DNA of 64,000 nucleotides from Heliocybe sulcata (GCA_004369045.1 ML213511.1:1040349-1104348), one strand, 5' to 3'. Positions 45,411 through 56,465 are shown, numbered from the stretch's first letter. Numbers and translations are program-made. The notes: generated by a model not told the origin, from the letters alone.

Positions 45411-46424
45411 ATGGCTCTTAGAATGAGACTGCGAGGACTACTCCTCGTTTCAGCAATATGGTTCCTTCTCGCACTTATCCCTTTTATCACGCTCCTTTCC
45501 CTGCCCGACCACCCCGTCGAGGCCTCCTTCCCTCAAGACCGCGTACTCTGGTACAACGACGTTTGGCCACCTCAGGCCTACCAACGCAGATACGAAGACT
45601 ACTTTTCCACCATCCACTGGGGTCTCGAGCTACCTACCGACTCTACTCATCGCACCTTGGTCTTGAACGATCAGCGTATCCCGGTAGTCCACGGTGGAGA
45701 GGCCTCAGTGGTGCTCCATAAGCGGGACATCTGGGCAGACACTCGCCCCCTACTTCAAGCATGTGAAATTGGCGGCTTGGCGACAGACGCGGATAGCAGG
45801 ATGATGTACGGATTCTTGCTCGACACGTTCAAGTCGAACACAGAACTCGTCACGTTCCCGGTCGCGGTAGAAAACAACGGCAATACGTGGTCGCTAGTTC
45901 GCGTGGTAAGCATTTCGCATGGTCATGTCTGCTACTATGTTCTCATCACTTTTCTGCAGGACGATGGGGACCGGTATGCATTACTCCGTTTCGAGCTCAC
46001 AGCCGCCGGAGAGGCTGCTGTCATCTCTGCATCAGGTTGGGCCACGGACCGTTTCTGGAAAATCCGCATCCCATTAGCTGCGTGGCTCTACCTCACCATC
46101 TTCCTCCCGTGCATCTTCGTCATAATGAGTTTCCGTCTCGTGATGGTCGTCTGGTCGATTGGCGCTCTGCTGTTCAGTCTCGTCTTCACGCTCATCAAGC
46201 TCTCTCTCGGGGTGTTGTTTATAGGCGCCGTGGTATTTGGGTGTTGGATGTGGATTGAGAGCCATAGGACTGGCGGCGCCGATGGTCACCAGCCAGCGGA
46301 GCCTACCGGTACCGCTTCTACCTCGCGTGAGGTGGAACCAACGGTTCTGTTTAATGTCGAACCAAAGGACCTCGAGGAAGGTGTTTCCGTCCCCCCTGGG
46401 CCCTCTGTAGGCGAAGTTGTTTAA
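45411..46424 (+). CDS. Orphan membrane protein of the duplicated cassette (intact copy)
   Basis: Function unknown. Starts MALRMRLRGLLLVSAIWFLLALIPFITLLSLP, a signal anchor. Then comes a luminal or extracellular domain of about 240 aa (RVLWYNDVWPPQAYQRRYEDYF, LVLNDQRIPVVHGGEASVVLHKRDIW, YGFLLDTFKSNTELVTFPVAVENN). An intron of 54 nt at 45907-45960 (GTAAGC...TGCAG) is in frame and should be removed between LVRV and DDGDRYALL. Three C-terminal spans (WLYLTIFLPCIFVIMSF, VVWSIGALLFSLVFTLI, LGVLFIGAVVFGCWMWI) end in a polar tail. One inverted pseudogene copy (53824-54840) and one truncated copy (9456-9745) occur in this window, each near a FunK1-type kinase. I know no named family for it. Confidence 0.72.
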   Translation: MALRMRLRGLLLVSAIWFLLALIPFITLLSLPDHPVEASFPQDRVLWYNDVWPPQAYQRRYEDYFSTIHWGLELPTDSTHRTLVLNDQRIPVVHGGEASVVLHKRDIWADTRPLLQACEIGGLATDADSRMMYGFLLDTFKSNTELVTFPVAVENNGNTWSLVRVVSISHGHVCYYVLITFLQDDGDRYALLRFELTAAGEAAVISASGWATDRFWKIRIPLAAWLYLTIFLPCIFVIMSFRLVMVVWSIGALLFSLVFTLIKLSLGVLFIGAVVFGCWMWIESHRTGGADGHQPAEPTGTASTSREVEPTVLFNVEPKDLEEGVSVPPGPSVGEVV

Positions 46425-46873
46425 CTGGGTTCTTTGCTTCTGGCGTGGGCTTTCAGTTTATGATTGACATTATTGGGAATTCTGATTATTGCTCTGCGGA
46501 CGTTACCAGTATTTTGACAATCTATCAACGAGTTCCCTCTAGTTGTAGACGAAAAAGCTCTTAGCACTGACCAATGCCGCTAGTCTGTCTACTACCAAGT
46601 CCATAGGTACGTCTCTTGTGCGCGGCTTAGTATTGGATTGTCAGATATGATTTGGTGGCTACCATTTCTTCAGCTCCAAGTGCAGTCAAGCTCACGTGAT
46701 CCGTCGTAAATGACCGAGAGACTGATCTTGGGCTTGACATCCTTCTGTGCAGCTTTCTCGCTGGTCATCATTTTTGGAACGAATAGGGGTGAAATGGTAG
46801 CTGCATGAAAGAGTGCGTTGTATCACGTGCTCGTTAACGCGACATCGCCGTGGGCACTCGAATCTCGTGGCGT
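46425..46873. other. Cassette 3' flank
   Basis: The sequence corresponds in reverse to parts of 9190-9440 and 53580-53820, so it belongs to the duplicated cassette. No gene is seen. It ends at the target duplication of the inverted-repeat element. Confidence 0.6.
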
Positions 46874-46883
46874 GTGTTGGCGC
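46874..46883. repeat. Left target-site duplication
   Basis: GTGTTGGCGC immediately before the left inverted repeat; the same ten bases follow the right repeat at 48941-48950. Confidence 0.85.
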
Positions 46884-47664
46884 ACCTGGGCTTCCCAAAT
46901 GAGCAGTCTTATAATACTGGACATACGACCCACTGACCCAGTATTGTAAGACTTAATACGCCAGGTTCCTAACTCCGGCGGAAGAGCCAGCGGAACCGCC
47001 AGCGTTAGTAACCAGAGGCCCAGCAGCACCGCCGGAGCCTCGCTGATGACTCCGGCGGTACCTACGTGCGAATAAGCAAGCCGCGTGCCATCCAAATTGA
47101 GCTGTGTGGCGCGCGCTCCGGGCGGCGCGATCGGCATATCATTGTCGTTGTCGCGCACGACGTCGACGAGCATACACTGTCTGCTGGGCAGAGAAATTGA
47201 TAATAAGTGTATAAAATCGTTATATATTGCCTCCGTGCATTGGAGAGGATGCACTTGGCAAATGCTTCCGCGGCTTCGCCATGACAGACGTTGTAACCCG
47301 GTATGGGACTGTGGGAAAAACATATGGGTATGGAAAATGGTGGTAGAATGGCTCCTAGAAAATCGCAACAAAGCCCAATAAATGGGAGAATATTTACATA
47401 GACTAATAGTACATACCTGTATGTATGTGCAGCTTACTACTGCTTTAGGCTTCTTATATCTTCCAAAATAGATTTATTTATATCCTTCAGCTGCAGGAAC
47501 AGTGTATCGAAGTTTGTGTCCCTCAGTAGCATCCAACACCCATTATATCTTGCATTGAAGCCATTCCAATGTATTTCTATAGGTTTACTTAGTACCTCTG
47601 GAAATTATATCCATTACATCCCCAGATATCACCTCTACATGGTACCCCTCCTGCTACTTATGCA
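46884..47664 (+). repeat. Left terminal inverted repeat arm
   Basis: Mirror of 48160-48940. It contains an internal GC-rich block (around 46970-47130) with GCCGGAG/CTCCGGC motifs and an AT-rich inner part. The open frame in it is matched by the same frame in the other arm and is not treated as a gene. Confidence 0.85.
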
Positions 47665-47689
47665 CGCATAATGGAGTAGTATTTAAATA

Positions 47690-48159
47690 NNNNNNNNNNN
47701 NNNNNNNNNNNNNNNNNNNNNNNNNNNNNNNNNNNNNNNNNNNNNNNNNNNNNNNNNNNNNNNNNNNNNNNNNNNNNNNNNNNNNNNNNNNNNNNNNNNN
47801 NNNNNNNNNNNNNNNNNNNNNNNNNNNNNNNNNNNNNNNNNNNNNNNNNNNNNNNNNNNNNNNNNNNNNNNNNNNNNNNNNNNNNNNNNNNNNNNNNNNN
47901 NNNNNNNNNNNNNNNNNNNNNNNNNNNNNNNNNNNNNNNNNNNNNNNNNNNNNNNNNNNNNNNNNNNNNNNNNNNNNNNNNNNNNNNNNNNNNNNNNNNN
48001 NNNNNNNNNNNNNNNNNNNNNNNNNNNNNNNNNNNNNNNNNNNNNNNNNNNNNNNNNNNNNNNNNNNNNNNNNNNNNNNNNNNNNNNNNNNNNNNNNNNN
48101 NNNNNNNNNNNNNNNNNNNNNNNNNNNNNNNNNNNNNNNNNNNNNNNNNNNNNNNNNNN
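47690..48159. other. Assembly gap (470 N)
   Basis: A run of N between the two inverted arms. Perfect hairpins are hard to assemble, so the true length and content are unknown. Confidence 0.95.
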
Positions 48160-48940
48160 TGCATAAGTAGCAGGAGGGGTACCATGTAGAGGTGATATCT
48201 GGGGATGTAATGGATATAATTTCCAGAGGTACTAAGTAAACCTATAGAAATACATTGGAATGGCTTCAATGCAAGATATAATGGGTGTTGGATGCTACTG
48301 AGGGACACAAACTTCGATACACTGTTCCTGCAGCTGAAGGATATAAATAAATCTATTTTGGAAGATATAAGAAGCCTAAAGCAGTAGTAAGCTGCACATA
48401 CATACAGGTATGTACTATTAGTCTATGTAAATATTCTCCCATTTACTGGGCTTTGTTGCGATTTTCTAGGAGCCATTCTACCACCATTTTCCATACCCAT
48501 ATGTTTTTCCCACAGTCCCATACCAGGTTACAACGTCTGTCATGGCGAAGCCACGGAAGCATTTGCCAAGTGCATCCTCTCCAATGCACGGAGGCAATAT
48601 ATAACGATTTTATACACTTATTATCAATTTCTCTGCCCAGCAGACAGTGTATGCTCGTCGACGTCGTGCGCGACAACGACGATGATATGCCGATCGCGCC
48701 GCCCGGAGCGCGCGCCACACAGCTCAATTTGGATGGCACGCGGCTTGCTTATTCGCACGTAGGTACCGCCGGAGTCATCAGCGAGGCTCCGGCGGTGCTG
48801 CTGGGCCTCTGGTTACTAACGCTGGCGGTTCCGCTGGCTCTTCCGCCGGAGTTAGGAACCTGGCGTATTAAGTCTTACAATACTGGGTCAGTGGGTCGTA
48901 TGTCCAGTATTATAAGACTGCTCATTTGGGAAGCCCAGGT
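48160..48940 (-). repeat. Right terminal inverted repeat arm
   Basis: Inverted copy of 46884-47664 with no length change visible. Confidence 0.85.
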
Positions 48941-48950
48941 GTGTTGGCGC
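48941..48950. repeat. Right target-site duplication
   Basis: GTGTTGGCGC directly after the right inverted repeat, identical to 46874-46883. Confidence 0.85.
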
Positions 48951-49144
48951 GTGTCGCGTCTTAAAAGCTTAACTAATCAATCCTTTGCTGCACGCACCTC
49001 TGGGACCATGGAGCAGCCCCGAGCGCCTCGTCGAACTCAATCCACTCGATGCCATCCGGTGATAGGCATATGATGTCTCGCTAGTAGGTATACTTCATGT
49101 CGGAGAAGGGAAGACAATATCATCTCAATACAGAGAGTAAACTA
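48951..49144. other. Inverted cassette spacer joined to the kinase 3' end
   Basis: 48951-49085 matches, in reverse, the spacer at about 9000-9130 (shared CTCGTCGAACTCAATCCACT). Near 49090-49120 the similarity switches to the normal kinase 3' flank. This is a rearrangement junction between two cassette copies in opposite orientation. Confidence 0.65.
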
Positions 49145-51834
49145 TCAGTCGTTAACCTGTCCGACATCTGTGGAAGCACTGTTCGGTGTCGGCAGGTAGT
49201 GCTTTAGTTCCTCCGGCACTTTGTAGTCCTTCATCATTACCTCCGCCCCCGTCTGGATATACTCGCCATACTTCGGGTCTATAGCCTCCACTGTCTCATT
49301 AAGCATCCGGCATAGCCGCTCGAAATACACCTCAGGTGATTCATTAGGTTCCACCTGTTTGCCGAGCTGCGCGCCGACGCGCCTGCGGTTAGCCTTGATT
49401 ATAGACTCTTCTGCTTGCCACGCGAGCTCACAAATAGCCGTGAAGTATCCACTGTGGGAGGCGGTCGAAGGGAGAGCATCCGTTAGATTGTCGCGTTTCC
49501 TCCCCGCTATCAACTTCGGATCGTAGGCTGCTGTCCAATCCCGATACGCGCTGTGGACTGCTACCTTGCCTTCATCGTAGCGAGCACAGATCCACAGACC
49601 CACGTATGCAAACGACTCAACATCATACTCTGGCAAGCCAATTACTCCGCGGTCCTGTGCAAGAGTCTCGAGATAGGACATACCGTAGAGGTGCGCGACC
49701 GGCTTGCCACTCCGAAATGCAGTTAGGAGAGCATGGGCCATAAACGGGATGGTACCAGTCCGTTCATTTGCAAGCGAACGGTCGTCATCATGATAAATCG
49801 ACAAGTCGAAGTCGTTCAAGACGCCAACGACATGGCCATTGACTTTAGTGTACATCAGATTATCCTCGCTGATGTCTCGGTGGTGGACCTTGTTTAACCA
49901 GAGGACGCCGTGGCCTGCAAGTTCGATGAGTGAACCAAGGAAGGACTCGACAGGCCCGAAACACTCACAACGGAAACAATCAATGAATGCGCCCAGAAAC
50001 TCTTGACCAGAAAGTTCATAGATGTGATGCAAGCGTCTAAATAAAATCACGCGGAGCCGACGGAAACAGCGCTGCTTTGTCTCCCTGGATATGCCCAGGA
50101 TTTTTGTGATCCGCTCAGCGTACTCGTCCTCAAAATCGGAAGAAGCGCATAAGACCGGTAAATGACCCCGAACATATTCTGAGTCTTTGACGTTGCTGAA
50201 CGCGACATCATACGCCTTCTCAAGTATTTTCACCTCGCTGTCCCGCTGTTCATCTGGGTGATAGACTTTGAGGACGAACTCAGAAGACGAGCCTAGCCAC
50301 GTCGGGCGCACATCAGTGCCTCGGACAGGGATGACGTCCGTTGAACGACCAAAGAGATATATGGGTCTCGCATGGGATTTCTCGTCCAACGTCACCGTGA
50401 CTGAAGACTGGTTCTTGTTGAGCGGAGTAAGGTCGATCTGGAGCTTGCCATCATCAGTCCCCGTCTTGCGAAACGTGCGATTGAAACCCCAAGCGTGCTC
50501 GTCGAAGCGCCGGAGGATGTCAATCAGAACCACGAGGTACGGCAGGCCGGTGATAAAGTCGATCTCCTCGGACCGGATTGCTGAACCCCTGTCGAACCAC
50601 CACAGGGAAATAGCACTATCTGCGCGCGGCCAAGCGTCAGAGCCACGGCTGAAAAAGCTTCAAAGAAAGAGAGGTGCGCACTGTTGATGATGAATTGGAA
50701 GGAATGGTTGATCGCGACCGACGATGAGAGGCGTTCGGCGGCATAGATGGCGATCTGGATCTCGGGAGGCAACTTCAACACAGCTTCATCAGGATCCTCC
50801 TCGTGGATGCCTGTTTCATACTGGATGGCGCGGGACTCATTCCTGCCCTTGCTCCTGCCCTCGCCCTCGCCCTCGCCCTCGCCGTCCTTCTTCTCGCTCT
50901 TATTGTTGCTCCTCCCCGCGACAACTTTCGACTTTGACCTCTTGGAGGGCACGCCCGATCCGCCGTCTGACTTGCGCTTTTGACCAACCCTATCATTCTC
51001 GCTTGCTTCAGACGCCATAACAGAGAGCCCACCCGAGGCCTCCGTCCCCGCCTTGAATTCGAGAGGAATCGACCTCATCCGTGCGGCTGTACGCTTGAAT
51101 TCTAGGTTAACAAGCAACGTGCCGAAGCTGGAGGCTATTTCTGGTTTCGAAAGAGCCAGTCCGTTCGTGTACCTTTCCCAGGCCTTGTCCCAAGACTCGC
51201 CGGGCATCGGCTGCCTTTTGGCATTGTCTTTGACGGTAAGAAGAGCATTACGGAGCGTTGACCCCACCACATCAGGCTTGCGTACCGTCGGTCCAGCAAG
51301 GAGATAATTATCCACGCCTATGTGTTCCGACAAAATTGGGGTAGGATCATGACGCCGGAAGACCAAGCGGTTCTCATCCCCTGAAGGGGCGGGAAGACCA
51401 GCGACTGAATCAGACCTCATCCTCTTCATATCCAATATGGTGTTGACCAGTTTGCAAAAGGGAGCGTATTCTTCCCGCTCCTGCCTCGTTAGGTGACTGG
51501 AAAGGATTAAACCCGATTTAATCAGTCACAGAGAGGCGACGTACAATTCGGCCAGTAATTCCTGGAGGCGATTCATCTTCTTTCCTGCGCTGCCTTCGGG
51601 AAAGGCGTCTTTGTGCGCCTCGTCGATAGTGACTGTCTTATCTCCGTTGCACATTAGGACAGCGTCTGAGAGCAAACCTTCCAGGTTTGAGCTGAGTTTT
51701 GCTTCCTCTGTTGTGCCCCTGATGATGCTCAGGAGGAAGAGGAGAAACTCTCGGAACGACACATGCGCCACGCGGCCCTCCATGTCAGCTTGGTACCGCT
51801 GTCTCAGTTGGGAGACCCTACATTTCGGCGGCAT
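49145..51834 (-). CDS. FunK1-type fungal protein kinase
   Basis: FunK1 is a multigene protein-kinase-like family expanded in Agaricomycetes; targets are unknown. Three exons (51545-51834, 50682-51496, 49145-50619) join to 859 aa. The N-terminal region is family-typical and helical. It is followed by a basic/acidic linker with a hexanucleotide-encoded EGEGEGEG run and a basic cluster (VPSKRSKSK). The splice at 50682/50619 yields INNSAISLWWFDRGSAIRSEEIDFITGLPY, the FunK1 entry motif. The kinase core has VHHRDISEDNLMY (catalytic HRD) and GVLNDFDLS where DFG would be expected (DFD/DFx is usual in FunK1). The substrate-lobe part ends GTIPFMAHALL and continues through PEYDVESFAYVGLWI. No premature stop is seen. 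The minus-strand ORF at 8307-8966 is a decayed duplicate of the C-terminal part. Confidence 0.85.
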
Positions 51835-52070
51835 GAGGTTACGAATCGTTCATGAAGCAATGAATACATACTTGGCAGACATCATACCACGCCCATTCAT
51901 CTTACCGGATGGCGTCGAGTGCATTGGGTTCGACGAGGCGCTTGGGGGCGGGGGCGGGGTGGTCGGCTGCTCCATGGTGGTGTGGCAAAGGGTTAGATCT
52001 TGGACGCGACGCGACAACATGCGCAAGGACACCGCATTCAACTTCCCACGGTTGGTCGCTGCCACCTGGT
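51835..52070. other. 5' flank of the FunK1 gene (cassette spacer)
   Basis: Homologous to 8967-9170. It presumably contains the kinase promoter. It ends where the GC-rich block begins. Confidence 0.5.
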
Positions 52071-53200
52071 AGTGGACATACGACCCAGTATTGTAAGAGT
52101 CAAAGGCTCTACTTCCTATGTCCGAAACTATGCTACGAATTGGCGTCCCGCGAGCGAGGCCTCCGGCCTCGCTTCTCCTTCTTACAAGCCTCGGGTACCG
52201 CCCATAAGGACGACGTATGGACCTATCGTCGCCCCGCCGCCAACATCTCGTCTCTCGTCGCCGGCTCGTCGCTGTCACCAGAACTGGACAGATCGGGGCC
52301 CGCCGAGCGAGGCCGCAACGCCTAGTGACTCCTGCCTGCCTCTAGTTCCCTCGCGAGCGACAATATAGGGACGTATCGTCTTCCCGCGAGCGATGTTTTG
52401 ACGCCACCGCGGCTGCATCGACAGTACTAGAGACCTGACACTTGCCTGCCTCGGGCCGGACGACAATGCATGGACGCTTCGTCGTCCGGCGAGCGACGCC
52501 TCCTCGCCCTTGCGGGGACCTTGGTCGACGGACAGCGAGGGGGCCGACGTAGTCGCTGCCGCGTACATCTCGACAACTGTATAGGTCGACGGCGCACGAG
52601 CGATGCCTAACGGCCTCGTGCCTCTGTCACTAAAGTCTTTGGTTCTTACTCGAAGATCAATGTATCGCTCTATGCTCTCCCTGCTGGCGACATCGCCGGA
52701 TCCCCGACGTCGCTACTGTACGATCGGGTCTCGGCGTCTTAGGTTCAAGTCATCTGGTCCCCGCTCGACCAACGCTGCTCATGTCAAGTCAGTGGTTTCG
52801 CACCACGCGAAGGCCTCCGCTTCAAGTTCTGTGGTTGGCGAGGTAGCCTGGACGTCGTCCGGGATGAGCACCGAGCGAGCGAGGCTGTGGGCCTTCCTCA
52901 TCCAAGTCCCAGGTAGTGTACCGACGTCCGCTCCACTCCTCGATCGTCGCCCAGCCTGCCCTACGGCTTCTGACCGCGGCAAGCGATGTCGCTATGGATA
53001 ACTGTCCCATGAGAGATGTTCGCATCTGCTCTGCGCCGTCTCTCGCGTTGCGTCGCTCGGCCGCGTGTTCCTTGACAGCACAGACTCTCACCGACCTCCT
53101 GGAGTCAAAGTACCGCTGTACGGTTCGGTTCCCGACGCCGTCGTGTTCAGCTCCGCACCTCTCGTAGACTGTCTGTAGTCTGCGGTGCGTTCTGCAGTGA
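52071..53200. repeat. GC-rich block of diverged repeats rich in CGTCG/GCGAG
   Basis: Imperfect units around GGACGACAAT.T.GGACGTATCGTCG...CGCGAGCGA recur near 52209, 52358, 52459 and 52570, roughly 100-150 bp apart. Open frames exist on both strands but have no family. The block replaces about 70 bp of cassette spacer present at 9170-9240. At its left edge, 52073-52098 resembles an inner piece of the inverted-repeat arm of the element at 46884-48940 (GGACATACGACCC, CCCAGTATTGTAAGA), so it may be a relic of a related element. Confidence 0.55.
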
Positions 53201-53823
53201 GTGTTGTCCTCTTGTGTGCAAGGTATCGACTTATATCCGCCTTTAGATCGTTTTTACGGGTGTACAAGTGGCTACGGCGCGACGGTCGATGCGTGCATGC
53301 AGGAACAGGCGTGTGGGGTTAAGGATGGATTACACGGATGTGCGTAGCAAAGATACAAAAAGGTCGTAGATACACTATGAACTGTAGTAGACTAGTGACA
53401 TTGCGATAATGCTAGAGTGTGATACCCTACCTTAGGGCCGGGCTTGGGGGACCTAGCACCCCCTCCTCCCAGCACGTTGGCCCAAACCTGTGCCAGCCAA
53501 ACACTACTGAGCACGCTCACTGGCCCCCGCCGTAGCGAGACGACCGCACACTCATTAGTGGCAGTGCACACGCGTCATCTGACAATCCAAGCCGAGCACC
53601 AGATACGTACCTATGAACTTGTTGGTAGACCTGGACCATACAATAGCATAGACCAGCGGCATCGGTCAGTGCTAAGAGCTTTCTCGTCTCTAACCAAAGT
53701 GAACTTGTTACTAGATTGTCAGAGTAGCATAGGTAATGTCCGCCGAGCAATAATCATAGGAATTCCCAATGATATCAGTCATATGTACGAACCAAAAGCC
53801 CACGCCAGAAGCAAAGAACCCAG
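53201..53823. other. Non-coding flank of the inverted pseudogene copy
   Basis: 53201-53565 holds nothing recognised. 53565-53823 matches the cassette flank seen at 9240-9450 and, reversed, at 46440-46640. Confidence 0.5.
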
Positions 53824-54840
53824 TTAAACAACTTCGCCTACAGAGGGCCCAAGGGGGACGGAAACACCTTCCTCGAGGTCCTTTGGTTCGACATTAAACA
53901 GAACCGTTGGTTCCACCTCACGCGAGGTAGAAGCGGTACCGGTAGGCTCCGCTGGCTGGTGACCATCGGCGCCGCCAGTCCTATGGCTCTCAATCCACAT
54001 CCAACACACAAATACCACAGCACCTATAAACAACACCCCGAGAGAGAGCTTGATGAGCGTGAAGACGAGACTGAACAGCAGAGCGCCAATCGACCAGACG
54101 ACCATCACGAGACGGAAACTCATTATGACGAAGATGCACGGGAGGAAGATGGTGATGTAGAGCCACGCAGCTAATGGGATGCGGATTTTCCAGAAACGGT
54201 CCGTGGCCCAACCTGATGCAGAGATGACGGTGGCCTCTCCGGAGGCTGGGAGCTCGAAGCGAAGTAAAGGATAGCGGTCCCCATCGTCCTACAGGAGATA
54301 CAGAGAAGCGATTAGAATATTAGTGCGATATGCATGTGAAATGCTCACCACGCGAACCAATGACCACGTATCGTCGTTGTTTTCTACCACGACCGGGAAC
54401 GTGACAAGTTCTGTCTTCGACTTGAACGTATCAAGCAAGAATCCGTACATCATTCTGCTATCCGCGTCTGTCGCCAAGCCGCCAATTTCGCATGCTTTAA
54501 GAACGCGAGTGTTTGCCCAGATGTCCCGCTTATGGAGCACCACTGAGGCCTCTCCACCATGGACTAGCGGGATACGCTGATCGTTCAGGACCAAGGTGCG
54601 ATGAGTAGAGTCGGTAGGTAGATCGAGATCCCAGTGTATGGTGGAGAAGTAGTCTTTGTATCTGCGTTGTTAGGCGTGAGGTGGCCAAACATCCTTGTAC
54701 CAGAGTACACGGTCTTGAGGGAAGGAGGCCTCGATGGGGTGGTCGGGCAGGGAAAGGAGCGTGATAAAAGGGATAAGTGCGAGAAGGAACCATGTTGCTG
54801 AAACCAGGAGTAGTATTCGTAGTCTCATTCTAAACGCCAT
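53824..54840 (-). pseudogene. Inverted copy of the cassette membrane-protein gene with a nonsense codon
   Basis: Close copy of 45411-46424 on the other strand. It starts MAFRMRLRILLLVSATWFLLALIPFITLL. The codon after WPPHA is TAA (54670-54672), where the intact copy has TAC (WPPQAY). The remaining frame is open to the C-terminal PSVGEVV. The intron is still present near 54290-54350 with changed interior. A product ending after about 57 residues would lack the luminal domain and the C-terminal spans, so the copy is inactive unless translation restarts. Confidence 0.85.
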
Positions 54841-55766
54841 AGAGATTAGGGTCCTACAGTCCCAGAGCCAGATTCTGCTCTCCTGCTTTCTGACAAGCTC
54901 CCGTACGAGCAACCGATTCGTCAACTTCCAAGCAGACGACATCCCGAAAGCGTGGATAATTATAAACAGGTGAGTGAAAGTACCTTCAATAGAAATGAGC
55001 GAGCTAATAATATAATAAACAGTATTGTACGCAACCAGCTCCCAGTACTAAGACTACGTGGATAGAATATAGGTCCATACATGTAGAAATAATATACAGG
55101 ACACACAGATGAAGGACGCAGAGTCAAATCCAATCGATGAACAGCAAACAGCCAATCAGGAACGAGAATTCTTAATCCGCGCGGAAATGTGGCGCGGCCA
55201 TCTCATTCCCACAATAACAAAACAGTTTGTAGTGTCGCCGAGACCAAACAATTAATGTTAAAGCGAAGACAATGCCTATATTCATGAAAATATTCAAGCG
55301 GACCTCTATTGTGGTGTAGATAATATATTTAAATAGCGGAAAAAAACGCTGAAGTACGAGCTGAGCCAGAGGGCATATGGTGAAAAGTGAGACTACAAAG
55401 TGAGCACGTAATGGCCACTACAAGCGGAGCTCAAATTCATTACAAAAAGTTGAATGGGTACTACAAAACTGATTCCCGCGACTTCTCGGCAGAAACTCCC
55501 ACGGATTACAAAAGTCGAATTGTGGCGGGCCAGATTCTCTGGCTAAAGACGCTCCTTCGTAACCTCAGGACTCGTAACAACTCCGTACTCAATATTCAAT
55601 ATTACTCACTGCCTGTTAATGTTCTTCGATCATCCCACAATGGACTGGGACAACTTGGACATCGTGGCTCCCGGCATGGCTAAGTACTTGTACTAGGCGT
55701 GGATTACCCCCCTCAAAGCTCAACTGGTTAGATACAAGTCGGACAGCGTCGAAATTGTCCTTCACG
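54841..55766. other. AT-richer intergenic region upstream of the RING gene, one unassigned ORF
   Basis: 54940-55380 is AT-rich and shows no gene. An ATG-initiated plus-strand frame at 55411-55683 (MATTSGAQIHYKKLNGYY, ILWLKTLLRNLRTRNN) has no family resemblance; it could be a 5' exon of the RING gene or chance. Confidence 0.4.
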
Positions 55767-56465
55767 ATGGCGGATGCAGGACGCTTGCGTACACGTCTCC
55801 TTGCAGGATCAACAGTTCCGAGAGGTACTTTGCGGAGTTTGTCCCTGTTTCCTCTACTCAAATCGAGTTTTCCAGGCAGTTTTGGCCGCTGCCGATATGT
55901 CAGATACATCCCGATGCATCTCCACGCAGATTCCAAAGTTGCTGTCTGGGAGAAGTCGCCACTCCCGGATGTCTGCGTTGAGTACCATAACGCCAGCTGT
56001 CACATTTGCCTTGAAGCCTTCGAGGAACCGCGGCAGGGTGGTGTGGTATCAACCGCAGGCATGCCGGAAGAAGGGAACTCGGCTATAGAGCCTCTAATAC
56101 AACTCGGGTGCAGCCACATCTTTCATGTTGGTACTAGACCACCATAGCGTCCTTTGTCTGAGACTTAATTCGACCTATAGCCTACCTGTCTCGCTGAATA
56201 CATCCAAAACACCGAAGATCATCCTCTCCGTTGCGCCATTTGCCGGTCCAAAGTCCAAGGCGATCTGCGCGGGCTTTTAGCTCAGCATCCGTACGCGCCT
56301 TCTCCGTCGCGGTGTAGCAATCGATCACTGCAGCAATCTTTCACGTCCAGTCGCCCGTATCCGCAAGATTCGTCCATGCCGACCCAGCGCTCTAGTGGGA
56401 TACGGGCATCTATTTCGGCACTATGGAGGAGAGTGAAGAGACTAGTGTCTCATCGGCGACAGTAA
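55767..56465 (+). CDS. RING-H2 finger protein (probable E3 ubiquitin ligase)
   Basis: Two exons (55767-56126, 56181-56465) join in phase to 214 aa. The splice completes a RING: CHIC...(about 31 residues)...CSHIFHPTC...CAIC, that is C-x2-C, C-x-H-x2-H-x2-C, C-x2-C in the RING-H2 arrangement. Around it, EPLIQLGCSHIFH and LAEYIQNTEDHPLRCAICRSKV have the usual hydrophobic pattern. The N-terminal 70 residues are basic and Leu-rich without a recognised domain; the start could lie further upstream. The C-terminus is Ser/Arg-rich. RING-H2 proteins recruit an E2 and pass ubiquitin to substrates. The gene converges on the triple ubiquitin-like gene 313 bp downstream. Confidence 0.75.

Larger units (their letters stand above)
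46884..48940. mobile_element. Mutator-like (MULE-type) element with long terminal inverted repeats
   Basis: Two arms of about 781 bp (46884-47664 and 48160-48940) are inverted copies with only about four mismatches seen by eye. Ends read ACCTGGGCTTCCC ... GGGAAGCCCAGGT. The element is flanked by an exact 10-bp direct duplication GTGTTGGCGC. Long inverted repeats plus a 9-11-bp target duplication are the standard marks of Mutator-like elements. The centre is an assembly gap (470 N), so any transposase is unseen; it may equally be a non-autonomous foldback element. It is inserted in the spacer of the kinase/membrane-protein cassette, as shown by empty-site sequence at about 9130-9200. The near identity of the arms suggests a recent insertion. 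Confidence 0.75.

Noticed and set aside
46823-49073. Two long ORFs, 46823-47371 (-) and 48453-49073 (+), with almost the same protein
   Set aside because: They are the same frame read in the two inverted arms of one element. They cross the element ends into flanking DNA and show no domain, so they are not called as genes.
50524-50700. Apparent frameshift in the FunK1 gene near 50.65 kb
   Set aside because: A 62-nt intron (50620-50681) with GTGCGC donor and GCGCAG acceptor restores the frame and the family motif SLWWFDRGSAIRSE.
52000-53170. Several 80-150-codon ORFs on both strands in the GC-rich block
   Set aside because: Long open frames are expected by chance in GC-rich repeats. No family, start context or splice pattern supports them.
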